Shown here piece by piece: positions 32,245 through 40,434 of a DNA stretch of 64,000 bases; the first letter of the stretch is position 1, and each line of letters begins with the position of its first letter. Where the stretch lies: NCBI RefSeq assembly GCF_004125265.1, contig NZ_RDTE01000002.1, forward strand, positions 1-64,000, read 5' to 3'. The stretch comes from Streptomyces lydicus (GTDB lineage: Bacteria; Actinomycetota; Actinomycetes; Streptomycetales; Streptomycetaceae). Position numbers and translations under genes: made by a program. The notes beneath the pieces were generated by a model, which worked only from the letters and a program-made list of their open reading frames with translations, was not told where the DNA came from and did not search any database.

Positions 32245-32801
32245 CTCCCCCACCCGGAACCGCTCCGCGGCGGCGCCGGATGAGGGAGCCGGACCCTCGG
32301 CCCCTCACGCCCGCCAAGTCCCCTCCCCTCGCGGGGCGGGCGCCGTAGACCACGGCTTGTCGGAGCGTCCGTTTCTTGAGATCTCATCGCGCGGGTTGTG
32401 CCCGCGTCGACATAAAAGGCTCCGGGCCGGAACCCCGGGAGGTCATGCAGGGACACCAGATACCCCTGGACCTACGCGCCGAAAGGCGCCGGCGAACCGC
32501 CTGTCACGGGCGGAGCACACGAGAACTGGTAACGGCATGGACGGCCCTCACAGGCTGCCTACGACGACCCTCGGCACACCGGGAACGGTGTCGGGGCGAG
32601 GGGCCCATGCGCACACCCGGCGGGCACCTCGGCTCCCGCAAAAGCCGAGGCAGGCGCGGCTGCAAGGGCCGCGCCTTCACCAACCTTTTGCAGCCCCGCG
32701 CTGCCCAGTCGCTCACCGACCCGCTGCAGGCGGACCGGTGAGCGGTGGAGAGCGCGGAGGACTACCCGCTCCACCCCTCATTCGTCAGGAGGCCCCAAGG
32801 A
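32245..32801. other. Gap with two adjacent hairpins, possible structured RNA
   Basis: About 550 bp with no gene I can defend; one weak rightward frame from ATG 32445 would give 98 basic residues. Two perfect 8-bp stem-loops stand side by side: CCTCGGCT/AGCCGAGG at 32627-32650 and GGCGCGGC/GCCGCGCC at 32653-32675. They are followed by a short T4 run. They could form a terminator pair or part of a small RNA. Confidence 0.4.
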
Positions 32802-32992
32802 TGGATTCCCTGATCACCCACCAGTTCATCGGCCCGACTCCCGCCGGTCGACGGGCTGACCTCGGAGGAGGCGTACCGGCTGATCGGTGCCAACACGGTG
32901 ACCGGCTCACGACCCCCGACGGCAACCTCCTCACCGTCATCGCGTTGCACGGCACGCAGGTGATGAGCGCGATCGCGTTCGAGCAGGTCTGA
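32802..32992 (+). pseudogene. Small gene with an internal frame switch
   Basis: The ATG at 32802 opens MDSLITHQFIGPTPAG and the same frame ends TTPDGNLLTVIALHGTQVMS...FEQV at 32992. The middle reads better one frame over (LTSEEAYRLIGANTVTG, about 32852-32905). Two compensating single-base changes would explain it. The intact protein would be about 63 residues of unknown function. Confidence 0.45.
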
Positions 32993-33004
32993 CGGCTGCC
33001 TGAT

Positions 33005-33035
33005 CCTCTCCTTCCGGCCCAGCCGGAAGGAGAGG
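33005..33035. repeat. Intercistronic hairpin, 14-bp stem
   Basis: Arms 33005-33018 and 33022-33035 are perfect complements with a 3-base loop. It begins 13 bases after the preceding stop. Confidence 0.75.
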
Positions 33036-33070
33036 TGACGGGAGCCGGGCAGCCCGCCCGCTCCACGGCG

Positions 33071-33102
33071 ACAGCCCCGGAAGGTGAGAGCTCCGGGGCT
33101 GT
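33071..33102. repeat. Intercistronic hairpin, 11-bp stem
   Basis: ACAGCCCCGGA (33071-33081) and TCCGGGGCTGT (33092-33102) pair perfectly around a purine-rich loop, AGGTGAGAGC. The next ribosome site (GGAGG) starts 19 bases later. Confidence 0.7.
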
Positions 33103-33131
33103 CCATACAGGACCTAATTAGGAGGCCCTGA

Positions 33132-33533
33132 ATGAACAGCATCGCATGCGTGATCACCGCTCCGACCGGCGGTGCGATCGATGACATCGAGCGCGACGAC
33201 GACAGCCGCGGCTACGAGGCCGAGGACGCCGTCCGGCGCCTGGACGCCTGGCGGGCCCGCCGCGCCCAGAGCACCGAGGCGCTGGACCGTCTGCACGCCG
33301 AGGTCCGGCACCGCCGACGCACCGCCGACGCCCGTATCGCCGTCTCCCGGCGTGCGCCGCGCACGCTGGATGAGATGCGGGACCGCCTGCCTCTTCCCCT
33401 GCCCCCGGTCGCGGCGACGGAGGAGGACCTCAACCGCGAGCTGGACACCCCGGCGGAGGACTGGGACCAGGCCCTCTCCCCCGCGGTGTTGCCCGAGGGC
33501 GCCACCCGTACCGGGATGCGGGGTGCGGCATGA
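33132..33533 (+). CDS. Hypothetical charged helical protein
   Basis: The protein has 133 residues from ATG 33132, with GGAGG seven bases upstream. It is rich in Arg/Glu/Asp and helical (YEAEDAVRRLDAWRARRAQS, LDRLHAEVRHRRRTADARIA), with a proline patch LPLPLPP near 87-93. No motif is recognised. The stop overlaps the start of the next tiny gene as ATGA, the first of three consecutive stop/start overlaps. Confidence 0.65.
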   Translation: MNSIACVITAPTGGAIDDIERDDDSRGYEAEDAVRRLDAWRARRAQSTEALDRLHAEVRHRRRTADARIAVSRRAPRTLDEMRDRLPLPLPPVAATEEDLNRELDTPAEDWDQALSPAVLPEGATRTGMRGAA

Positions 33534-33631
33534 GCGGAATGACGGACGCCGAGCGTGAAGCGATGAGGCGGAAGGTCGACGCGGACAACCGCCGCTCCTC
33601 CGGCTCGAACAGCGGAAAGAACCCCTCCTGA
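33530..33631 (+). CDS. 33-residue peptide gene in an overlap chain
   Basis: ATG 33530 overlaps the previous stop (ATGA). The product is short and polar: MSGMTDAEREAMRRKVDAD followed by a Ser/Asn-rich tail ending GKNPS. Its TGA overlaps a CTG that opens the next frame. The precise overlaps on both sides are the main support. The function is unknown. Confidence 0.5.
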   Translation: MSGMTDAEREAMRRKVDADNRRSSGSNSGKNPS

Positions 33632-33816
33632 ACACCACCCCGATAGGCCGTGCCCGCGCTGCGTACCACCTGGCGGCGCGGGTTCTCGGCCGCCACGGCG
33701 TGGGGCACCCGCTGGCTCGCACGCTGCTCGCCCGCGCTGACCGGGCGGCACAAGCGGCGTTCAAGGCGGGCCATCACGTCCACGACATCCACGCCTCGCC
33801 CGAAAGGACCTCATGA
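33628..33816 (+). CDS. Small basic protein, CTG start in a CTGA overlap
   Basis: The frame gives 62 residues (LNTTPIGRARAAYHLAARVL, LARTLLARADRAAQAAFKAG) with good third-position GC. No ATG, GTG or TTG opens it upstream; CTG 33628 overlaps the preceding TGA and GGAAAG lies about seven bases before. GTG 33700 would be the next conventional start. The stop overlaps the next ATG. It is probably translated by re-initiation. Confidence 0.45.
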   Translation: MNTTPIGRARAAYHLAARVLGRHGVGHPLARTLLARADRAAQAAFKAGHHVHDIHASPERTS

Positions 33817-33884
33817 GGAAGTCCCTCTACGCCTTCGTCTTCTTCGCCCACGTCGCGGTCTTCGTCTACGGCGTCACCCACTGA
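33813..33884 (+). CDS. 23-residue membrane peptide
   Basis: ATG 33813 overlaps the previous stop (ATGA). The whole product is a single hydrophobic helix with a basic start, MRKSLYAFVFFAHVAVFV then YGVTH. The cluster position suggests a small membrane component of the transfer machinery. It is too short for family assignment. Confidence 0.55.
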   Translation: MRKSLYAFVFFAHVAVFVYGVTH

Positions 33885-33903
33885 CCGATCTGCCAGCTGC
33901 CTG

Positions 33904-33936
33904 CTCCGCCCGTCCTGGTCTCCGGGACGGGCGGAG
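33904..33936. repeat. Intercistronic hairpin, 12-bp stem
   Basis: CTCCGCCCGTCC (33904-33915) and GGACGGGCGGAG (33925-33936) pair perfectly with a 9-base loop, 20 bases after the tiny membrane-peptide gene. Confidence 0.75.
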
Positions 33937-33983
33937 TCGCAAGGGAGCCGGACAGCCCGGACCGATGACGAATGGAGACACCG

Positions 33984-34370
33984 ATGGCCTTTGACATGAG
34001 CCGATTCGGCACCAGCCGTTGGGTGAAGACCCACCCCAACGGTGTCTACACCCACGGCTCGACCGAGCCGGTGCTCAGCGTGCTGGACGTGCGCGGTTTC
34101 GAGCTGCGCGAGCTGTTCCTGATCGGCATCAATGACTCGTGCGGCACGCTCGTCCTACCGAGCGAGTCGCGGGCCGAGAACGCCGCTGCCGCGCTGGAGC
34201 CCGCCTTCGACACCCAGGTCCACCTGTTCGGCACCCGCGACGGCCATGACCTGTGGGCGACCAAATTCACCCGGCGGGCGCTGGACGGCACCACGCTGTC
34301 GCCCTTCCTCACCGACCTCACCCTCAAGGACGGTACCGCCCTCATCCGCGACGGCCGCTGGGTCCGCTGA
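33984..34370 (+). CDS. Hypothetical protein
   Basis: The protein has 128 residues. ATG 33984 is chosen because GGAGAC precedes it at good spacing. The sequence alternates beta-like segments (WVKTHPNGVYTHGSTEPVLS, LFLIGINDSCGTLVLPSES) and helices, and ends TLKDGTALIRDGRWVR. No membrane segment is present and the family is not recognised. It is one of the soluble members of the transfer block. Confidence 0.65.
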   Translation: MAFDMSRFGTSRWVKTHPNGVYTHGSTEPVLSVLDVRGFELRELFLIGINDSCGTLVLPSESRAENAAAALEPAFDTQVHLFGTRDGHDLWATKFTRRALDGTTLSPFLTDLTLKDGTALIRDGRWVR

Positions 34371-34391
34371 AGCCCCCTGCCTGCCGACTGC

Positions 34392-34442
34392 CTCCCCATG
34401 CCTGTGCCGGTTTCGTTGACGGCACGGGCAGGGCGGTGGGGA
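34392..34442. repeat. Intercistronic imperfect hairpin
   Basis: TGCCTGTGCCG (34399-34409) and CGGCACGGGCA (34420-34430) pair with one G-T wobble, and CTCCCCA / TGGGGAG extend the stem with a bulge. It lies between the 33984 and 34484 genes. Confidence 0.6.
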
Positions 34443-34483
34443 GCCGGACAGTCGTCCATCCGCTGCACGAAGAGAGGAAAGGC

Positions 34484-37138
34484 ATGGCCGCGCGCACCGC
34501 GACCCGCACCAAGAACAAGCCGCCCACTAAGAACAAGAACGCAGCCAAGAGGACGGCACCGGCGCGGCGTCCGTCCGCCGCACCGGCCGCCCCGCATGAG
34601 CCGGCGGTGCCCGCCGCGTGGCCGGAGGCCGACGCGCAGGCCGCCGACACCCGCGACCGTACCGCCGACCTCATCGACAGCGCCCGGCAGACCGCTGCCT
34701 CCCTCATCGGTACGGCTGTTGAGCGTGACGCGGATGCCCACGACCGGGCCGCCGACATCGTGGACCTGGCGCACCAGACCGCCACCACCCTGCACGACGC
34801 CGCCCGCGAGAACGCTGCCGATGTCCGGGACCGGGCAGCCGATGCCTGTGACCTCGCCCGCGATGCGCAGCAGGCCCTGGAGGAGGCACGTCGGCAGGCG
34901 AAGGACACCACCACCGCGGCCCGCGCGGCCGCGGCCCGGCACCGCAACCGCGCCGACCGGGTCGCCAAGGCGGTCCAGCAGCGCGCCACGGACCACGGCG
35001 AGCAACTCCTCGCCGAGGCCCGGGCCCAGGCGCAGGAGCTGACCTGCCGGGCCCGCACCCAGGCCCAGCACCTGCGCCGGGACGCCCGGGCGCAGGCCCG
35101 GCAGGTCCTCGTGGAGGTGGCGGAGGAAGCCGGCCACCGTCTGCGCCAGGCCACCGACACCGCCGACCACGACGGGCACCAGATCCGCGAGGAGGCCCGC
35201 CGGGAGGCGAAGTCCGCCGTCACCGCGGCCCGCGCGGCCGCAGCCCGCTACCGCAATCGCGCCGACCGGGCTGCCGAGGCGATCGAGCGGAATGCCACCC
35301 GCCAGGCCGAGGCAGCGGTGGCAGAGGCGCGGACGCGGGCGGCGGAGCTGACGGAACAGGCCGAGCTCGAGGCCCGTCAGATGCTGGACGCAGCCCGCGA
35401 CTGTGCCGAAAACCTGGTGACCGAGGCCCGCACGCAGGCCGCCGACCTCACCGAGCTGGCTGCCACCGACCGAGACGCGGCCGGCAAAGCCTTTGCCGAG
35501 CTGCGCCGCCTGGCGGAAGCCGACCTCGCCGAGGTCAGCGATCTGGTCGAGGAGCGGCGCCAGCAGGCCGGTGCCCTCCTCGGCCGGGCGCAGGAGCAGG
35601 CCGACGAGCTGGTCACCGCCGCCCGCCGCGAACTGGAGCAGGCCCGTAAGCGGTTCGCCGAGCTCGCCCAGACCTCGGCCGGCCAGTACGACGCCCGGCG
35701 CGCGGAGGCCGAGAAGCTGTACGCGGATGCGGTCGCGGCCGCCGACGAACGGCGCCGCGAGGCCGACCGCCACACTGCGGCCGCGCACGCCGAAGCGGAG
35801 CAGGCCCGTGCACAACTGCGCGAGAAGCTGCGCAAGCTCACTGACGAGTTCGATGCGGAGGCCGCTGGCAAGCGCAAGGCCCTCGCCGACGAACTCAGCA
35901 CGCTCAAGGCGGCCTGCGACAAGCAGCGTGAGCTGCTGCGGGACGAGGCCAAGACCGTCGCCCGGGAACTGCGGGAGGCCGCCCAGAAGGAGGCCGACCG
36001 CATCACCTCGGACGCGGAGAAGAAGGCGCGCGGCATCACCGAACGGGCCCAGGCCGACGAGGCCAGGGCCCGCCGGCTGCTGGATGAGGCCCGGGAGGCG
36101 AAGCGGGCCAACTCCCGCTGGCGCGGCTGGCACCACAAGCTCAGCAGCAAGGCGTGGACGATGGCCCCGTGGATCGCGCTGGCCGCCGGCATCGGCCTCG
36201 CCGCCTCCGGCGAGTACGAGCTGGCCCACATGGTCGGCATCAACAAGTACGTCGCCCCGCTCCTGCCGGTGTCCATCGACGTGTACTGCGTCACCGCGTT
36301 CCGCACCAAGCGCGACATCGCACCGGCGCTGCTGCTGATGGCGTCGGCGAACGTCACCTACCACCTGGCCGACCAGGCGCACCTGGTGGAAGAGGGCAAG
36401 GCCGCACCGTGGCCTTTGACGACGTTCGTCGTGCTGATCTTCGTGGCCGTCGTCTGGCGCGTCCACACGCTCATGCACGACGCCGGTACGGACGGACACG
36501 GCGGTACGGACACCGCGACCGGGACGGACGGACGTACCAGTACAGCCGCCCGACCCGACGGCCCGGCTGGTACACCGCCCGCCCGTACAGCCCCGTCCGG
36601 TACGGACTCGTACGGCCCGTCAGCTAGTACGCCGCCCGCTCGGACAGCCACCCCCGCTGCTCGTACAGAGCCTGTACACGGCACCGCGCACGACACCGCC
36701 CGGGCGGCGGCGAATGCGGGCCTGACCAGCGCGTACAACGCCCGTACTAGCGGCGTACAGGCAGCCCCGCACGGGGCCGCGCGTACTGGTACGGAGCACT
36801 CCGGCCATACCAGCGCGGCCGCGTACGAGGGCGGGGCGCGTACCAGTACGGTCACCGCCCGGACGGCTCCCCTGGACGGCGTCCCGGCCGCGCGTACCAG
36901 TACGGCCCAGGCCCGCTCGCGTACCACCGCGACGGCCACCGCCACCCGTACCGGTACGCCTGCCCGTACGGACGCCGAACTGTTCCCGCTCGTACAGAAG
37001 CTGCCGCGCGAGGACGACGGCTTCGTCAATGTGAGCCGCGTCCGTACCGAGCTCTCCGTCAACCAGCCCCGCGCGATCCGGCTGCTGAAGGAGGCCGGCC
37101 TGCTGCGGCCCGAGGACGCGGACAAGTACCTCACCTGA
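34484..37138 (+). CDS. Giant coiled-coil membrane protein with C-terminal winged helix
   Basis: The protein has 884 residues from ATG 34484. Residues ~40-550 are an almost unbroken Ala/Glu/Arg coiled coil with an internal ~103-residue duplication. Residues ~565-655 contain several hydrophobic helices (MAPWIALAAGIGLAASG, VAPLLPVSIDVYCVTAF, PLTTFVVLIFVAVVW), similar in layout to DUF2637/Spd-type membrane proteins. Residues ~665-830 are a low-complexity Arg-Thr/Ala linker encoded by GTAC-rich DNA. The last ~55 (FVNVSRVRTELSVNQPRAIR) look like a winged helix. It could tether DNA to the membrane during transfer. No homologue is named. Confidence 0.75.
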   Translation: MAARTATRTKNKPPTKNKNAAKRTAPARRPSAAPAAPHEPAVPAAWPEADAQAADTRDRTADLIDSARQTAASLIGTAVERDADAHDRAADIVDLAHQTATTLHDAARENAADVRDRAADACDLARDAQQALEEARRQAKDTTTAARAAAARHRNRADRVAKAVQQRATDHGEQLLAEARAQAQELTCRARTQAQHLRRDARAQARQVLVEVAEEAGHRLRQATDTADHDGHQIREEARREAKSAVTAARAAAARYRNRADRAAEAIERNATRQAEAAVAEARTRAAELTEQAELEARQMLDAARDCAENLVTEARTQAADLTELAATDRDAAGKAFAELRRLAEADLAEVSDLVEERRQQAGALLGRAQEQADELVTAARRELEQARKRFAELAQTSAGQYDARRAEAEKLYADAVAAADERRREADRHTAAAHAEAEQARAQLREKLRKLTDEFDAEAAGKRKALADELSTLKAACDKQRELLRDEAKTVARELREAAQKEADRITSDAEKKARGITERAQADEARARRLLDEAREAKRANSRWRGWHHKLSSKAWTMAPWIALAAGIGLAASGEYELAHMVGINKYVAPLLPVSIDVYCVTAFRTKRDIAPALLLMASANVTYHLADQAHLVEEGKAAPWPLTTFVVLIFVAVVWRVHTLMHDAGTDGHGGTDTATGTDGRTSTAARPDGPAGTPPARTAPSGTDSYGPSASTPPARTATPAARTEPVHGTAHDTARAAANAGLTSAYNARTSGVQAAPHGAARTGTEHSGHTSAAAYEGGARTSTVTARTAPLDGVPAARTSTAQARSRTTATATATRTGTPARTDAELFPLVQKLPREDDGFVNVSRVRTELSVNQPRAIRLLKEAGLLRPEDADKYLT
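34912..35290 (+). repeat. Internal duplication in the coiled-coil gene
   Basis: About 65 bases from 34912 recur from 35221 with high identity (both begin CACCGCGGCCCGCGCGGCCG). The encoded AARAAAARHRNRADR and AARAAAARYRNRADR are 103 codons apart. This shows the coiled coil grew by duplication. Confidence 0.7.
36485..37047 (+). repeat. Cluster of 27 GTAC tetranucleotides inside a coding region
   Basis: GTAC occurs 27 times in about 560 bases, against one or two expected. Most copies straddle codons (CGT-AC, GGT-AC, AGT-AC), so they are not due to Tyr codons, and some use rare choices such as Val GTA. CGTACCAGTAC appears three times (near 36532, 36839 and 36895). It looks like a nucleotide-level binding array overlapping the linker of the coiled-coil protein. 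Confidence 0.75.
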
Positions 37139-37160
37139 CCGCCGTCCGGCACACACCAGT

Positions 37161-37193
37161 GAGGGCCAGCCCACCGGTAATGGGCTGGCCCTC
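37161..37193. repeat. Intercistronic hairpin, 13-bp stem
   Basis: GAGGGCCAGCCCA (37161-37173) and TGGGCTGGCCCTC (37181-37193) pair perfectly around CCGGTAA, 22 bases after a stop. Confidence 0.75.
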
Positions 37194-37252
37194 GCTGCGA
37201 CTGCCGGAAGCCCGCCGACAGCCTCACCAGTACACCAGGAGGAATCACTGCC

Positions 37253-37729
37253 GTGAACAGCAACGACCCGACCGACCCCCCTCTGCGTGACGTCGCGCAG
37301 AGCCCGGAGGCAACCGCCCGGTACCTGGCCGACGTTCAGCGGGTCCTGCTGGACATCGGCAAGAGCCTGGAGATCCTCGCGATGGAGACCCGCGTGCACC
37401 TGCGCGAGACACACGTGACGGGCGACCGCTGGTACCACGCCAGGCTGCGCGCGATGCCCGTCGAAAAGGCCCTCGGCAACGTTCTCAAGAACCTCAACAA
37501 CCTCACCGACGGCCTGGAAAAGAGCGCCTACAAGCGCCGCGCCCACGACGAGGCCGTTGTGAACACGGCCCAGGAAAGGAAGGAAAAGGAGCTGGAGCGG
37601 CGGCGGAAGAAGAACCCGCAGACGCTCCAGGCCGCACCCAATCCGCCGCAGCAGGATGCACAGAACCACAATTCCCGCTATGGTGGCCCCACGTCGATTT
37701 ACGACCTGAGTGACAGGGAGTCGGCGTGA
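37253..37729 (+). CDS. Hypothetical helical protein
   Basis: The protein has 158 residues from GTG 37253, preceded by AGGAGG. It is helical throughout (YLADVQRVLLDIGKSLEILA, VEKALGNVLKNLNNLTDGLE), with a very basic stretch QERKEKELERRRKKNPQ at ~105-121 and a polar tail. It might bind nucleic acid. The stop overlaps the next start as GTGA. Similar small helical proteins recur at 40435 in the same block. Confidence 0.65.
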   Translation: MNSNDPTDPPLRDVAQSPEATARYLADVQRVLLDIGKSLEILAMETRVHLRETHVTGDRWYHARLRAMPVEKALGNVLKNLNNLTDGLEKSAYKRRAHDEAVVNTAQERKEKELERRRKKNPQTLQAAPNPPQQDAQNHNSRYGGPTSIYDLSDRESA

Positions 37730-38034
37730 CGCGCCCCCTCAACAGCGTCGAACGCTCAATTCAAGGGCGAAACGACTGGCTGAAGGGCGAAGAGCGCAAG
37801 GCGATCGAAAGTCGCGGCGAGATGGGCCGGATGGAATTCTGGCTCCGCGTTACTCGATCCCGGATCTCCAAGGACGTCAAAGCCGGACGCGATGACGTCA
37901 TTCCCGGATTCACCAGCGTGTGCCGCCTGTTCAAGCTCGCCGTCGACAAGCGGGCCGAGGGCGATGCGCGGCTGTGGAACCACCTCATGCAGTACGCGCA
38001 GCAGGTGCTGGAGCAGCACGGCCCGCGTAACTGA
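37726..38034 (+). CDS. Hypothetical protein coupled to 37253
   Basis: The protein has 102 residues from GTG 37726, overlapping the previous stop by four bases. It is charged (SVERSIQGRNDWLKGEERKA, RMEFWLRVTRSRISKDVKAG) and ends in a helix rich in Gln. No motif is recognised. The coupling suggests it forms a complex with the preceding product in equal amounts. Confidence 0.65.
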   Translation: MTRPLNSVERSIQGRNDWLKGEERKAIESRGEMGRMEFWLRVTRSRISKDVKAGRDDVIPGFTSVCRLFKLAVDKRAEGDARLWNHLMQYAQQVLEQHGPRN

Positions 38035-38048
38035 GCGTCACCCATGAA

Positions 38049-38073
38049 GGCCCCGCCGGGCGCCGGCGGGGCC
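38049..38073. repeat. Intercistronic hairpin, 11-bp stem
   Basis: GGCCCCGCCGG (38049-38059) and CCGGCGGGGCC (38063-38073) pair perfectly around GCG. Confidence 0.75.
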
Positions 38074-38088
38074 TCGCGCGCGTAAAGC

Positions 38089-38118
38089 GTGCACACGTGC
38101 ACGTGCACGCGCGTGCAC
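38089..38118. promoter_or_regulatory. Four GTGCAC palindromes in 30 bp
   Basis: GTGCAC is at 38089-38094, 38097-38102, 38103-38108 and 38113-38118, linked by CG-rich bases, just upstream of the 38162 gene. The array of 6-bp palindromes suggests an operator for an internal promoter. The regulator is unknown. Confidence 0.5.
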
Positions 38119-38161
38119 ACGAGACCCCACTGTCTGTCAAGTCCCTGGAGGGAGGTGCACC

Positions 38162-40414
38162 GTGTCCGACGTGGACGACCCGAACGGGATCCTGGTCCGC
38201 GGCCCCTGGAGCGGTGATTCCTCGTACGCACCACCGCCGGTCCCGGATTTCGCCGACACCCTTCCACCGAGGGATGAAACCCCGGAGGCTCCGCCGGAGA
38301 CCCCGGAAGAGGCGACGATGGAACTGCCGCCCATTCCTACTGCCCCGGACCCGGCAATGTCGCTGCGTTCGGAAGGAATTACGGAACCAGAAACCGAAGA
38401 AGTCGAAGGTGAATACGAGGAAGGTGAATACGAGCAGCCTCGTTCTCTCGCGGACCGTCTCGGCGACTGGCTCGAATTCCGGCTGGAGAGGGCGCGGGCA
38501 CTTCATGAAGGTGAAGCGCCTTTCCGTGAGGCTGAAATAGCGCGTAAGGCTGCGCTGCTGGAGGGCCGCACCGCGCAGGAAGTCGCGATGATGGAGCAGA
38601 ATGGAAAGCTCCATGCCGCGATGATGAAAGCGAAGGGCGACAAGGCGGCGGCGCGCGGAAAGGCTGATGCCGACCGCTCGAAGTCGTCCGGCTCCGGCCT
38701 GGGGGCGGACAAGGGCCGCTCGAAGGCCGGCGGCGGGAGCGGGTCCTCGCGCGGCGGAGGCGGCAGCGGACCGTCCCGCAGCAACTCGGGCCCGGGGTCG
38801 AACCGGCCCGGGTCGTCGCGCGGCTCTAACTCCGGCGTCCCCGGCGGGCGTTCGGGGGCCGGATCGACCGGGGGCGGCGGAGGCGGCAAGGGCGGCACGA
38901 AGGGCCCTGAGCGGTCCTCTGGCAGTCGTACTCCCGGTTCCGGGCGCAACGGGCCGTCTGGGGGCTCGAAAGGCTCCCAGGCGGGCTCTGGCAGCTCCGG
39001 TCGGAGCGGTTCGGATCGAGGCGGTAGCTCGAAGGGTGACGGCGGCGGCCGGGGTCAGCACGGCCCGGCGTCCAGCGCCCGTGCCGAGCGGGCCCGCGGC
39101 CGCCAGGAGCGCGCCGGGGCCCGGCAGGCCGGGCGCCAAGAGCGGCGCAGCGCCGGGCACACCGCTGGCATCGCCGACCGGACCAAGGACCGCGACCAGG
39201 CCCGCGCCCAGCGGCAGCGGGCGTGGGAGGAGCGCCGTGCGAAGCGCCAGGAGCGCGACGCGGCACGGAAAGCGAAGCGGGAGGCAAAGCGGGAGGCCGC
39301 GGAGTCGTCCGAACCGGGCCGCACCACCTTGGGACAGGCCGTCACGGAGGAAGCCCAGCGCCGCTGGGACAAGCGCCGCGCCGACGCGAAGGACGCCAAG
39401 GACCGCAAGGACGCCGAAGCGAAGGACGCGAAGGACGCCAAGGACCGCAAGGACCGCAAGGACCGCAAGGACGGCAAGGGCGCCGACGGCAAGGGCGAGA
39501 AGACCGCCAAGGATGGGCCCGGCGGGGCCTCCAGCGCGGCCAGGGACGGTGAGGCGTCCGATGGGCCGGGCAAGGAATCCAAGGCCGGTGACGGGCCGTC
39601 TGACGGTTCGAAGGAGCGGCGCCGGTTCCGGCGTCGGCGCACGGGCGCAGGAACCGCCGGACGGCACGGACGTGCCCGCCGCACCGGTACCGGCCGGGCC
39701 GGTACCGGCCGAACGTGGCGCGGGCGCGCTGGTCGTGCCGGGCGGCGGCGCGGCCGGCCGTCGGACAGCCCGTTCGGCGCGCAGGACCCCACCCCGACGG
39801 TGGAGTGGCCCGACCGGCCCACCCGCCCACCGCGCACCGGCAGCAAGGGCGAGGACGACATCGTCGACGCGGACATCGTCCCCGATGCGCCCGCAGCCGT
39901 GACCACCGGCGTCAAGGGCCTGCCGCCCGCGCCGGAGAAGCACACCAAGCGGCCCGGCACCAGCCGGCCCGGCATGGATGGGAGCAGCGTGAGCACGCAG
40001 ACCAGCAGGCAGTCCGGGCACAGCGGCCTTGCCAGCCAGCACCGCACGGACATCACGTTCGACCAGTACCTGATGGAGATGGCGAACATCGCCATGAAAG
40101 CCGCCTCCGACCGTGAGCGCGCCGAGGCTCTGATGGAGACCATCGGCAAGGTGGCCGGCGCCTTGCGGGAGATGGCCGCCGACCTGATCGGTGACCACAA
40201 CATCGACACCAAGGTCACCGACCTGATCGCGGATCTGGCGGACTCCGCGTCCCGCATGAAGGCGCAGGCCGGGCGGTGTGCCGAGCAGTGCGGCATCGCC
40301 AAGGAAGCCGCCCGGATCGCGGCCACCGCGGTCGCCCGCATCTACGGCCAGGACATGAACGCCAAGGAAGACGCGGGCCTCGAGCACGCGTCGGCCGCCG
40401 CCCACCACGACTGA
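38162..40414 (+). CDS. Long low-complexity protein of the transfer block
   Basis: The protein has 750 residues from GTG 38162, with GGAGG seven bases upstream. An acidic N-terminus (EVEGEYEEGEYEQPRSL) precedes a helix (~95-165). Residues ~170-460 are extreme low complexity: Gly/Ser-rich, then Arg/Ala/Glu, then tandem KDAKDRKD units. The C-terminal ~130 residues are folded-looking helices (TFDQYLMEMANIAMKAASDR, MKAQAGRCAEQCGIAKEAAR). It sits two genes before the TraB-like translocase. It may be a flexible scaffold; the family is not recognised. Confidence 0.65.
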   Translation: MSDVDDPNGILVRGPWSGDSSYAPPPVPDFADTLPPRDETPEAPPETPEEATMELPPIPTAPDPAMSLRSEGITEPETEEVEGEYEEGEYEQPRSLADRLGDWLEFRLERARALHEGEAPFREAEIARKAALLEGRTAQEVAMMEQNGKLHAAMMKAKGDKAAARGKADADRSKSSGSGLGADKGRSKAGGGSGSSRGGGGSGPSRSNSGPGSNRPGSSRGSNSGVPGGRSGAGSTGGGGGGKGGTKGPERSSGSRTPGSGRNGPSGGSKGSQAGSGSSGRSGSDRGGSSKGDGGGRGQHGPASSARAERARGRQERAGARQAGRQERRSAGHTAGIADRTKDRDQARAQRQRAWEERRAKRQERDAARKAKREAKREAAESSEPGRTTLGQAVTEEAQRRWDKRRADAKDAKDRKDAEAKDAKDAKDRKDRKDRKDGKGADGKGEKTAKDGPGGASSAARDGEASDGPGKESKAGDGPSDGSKERRRFRRRRTGAGTAGRHGRARRTGTGRAGTGRTWRGRAGRAGRRRGRPSDSPFGAQDPTPTVEWPDRPTRPPRTGSKGEDDIVDADIVPDAPAAVTTGVKGLPPAPEKHTKRPGTSRPGMDGSSVSTQTSRQSGHSGLASQHRTDITFDQYLMEMANIAMKAASDRERAEALMETIGKVAGALREMAADLIGDHNIDTKVTDLIADLADSASRMKAQAGRCAEQCGIAKEAARIAATAVARIYGQDMNAKEDAGLEHASAAAHHD

Positions 40415-40434
40415 GCACTGGAGGAGATCCGCTG

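Noticed and set aside
38667..39902. Long alternative rightward frame inside the 38162-40414 gene
   Set aside because: The low-complexity GC repeats open several frames; the annotated one has a ribosome site, acidic N-terminus and a folded-looking C-terminus.
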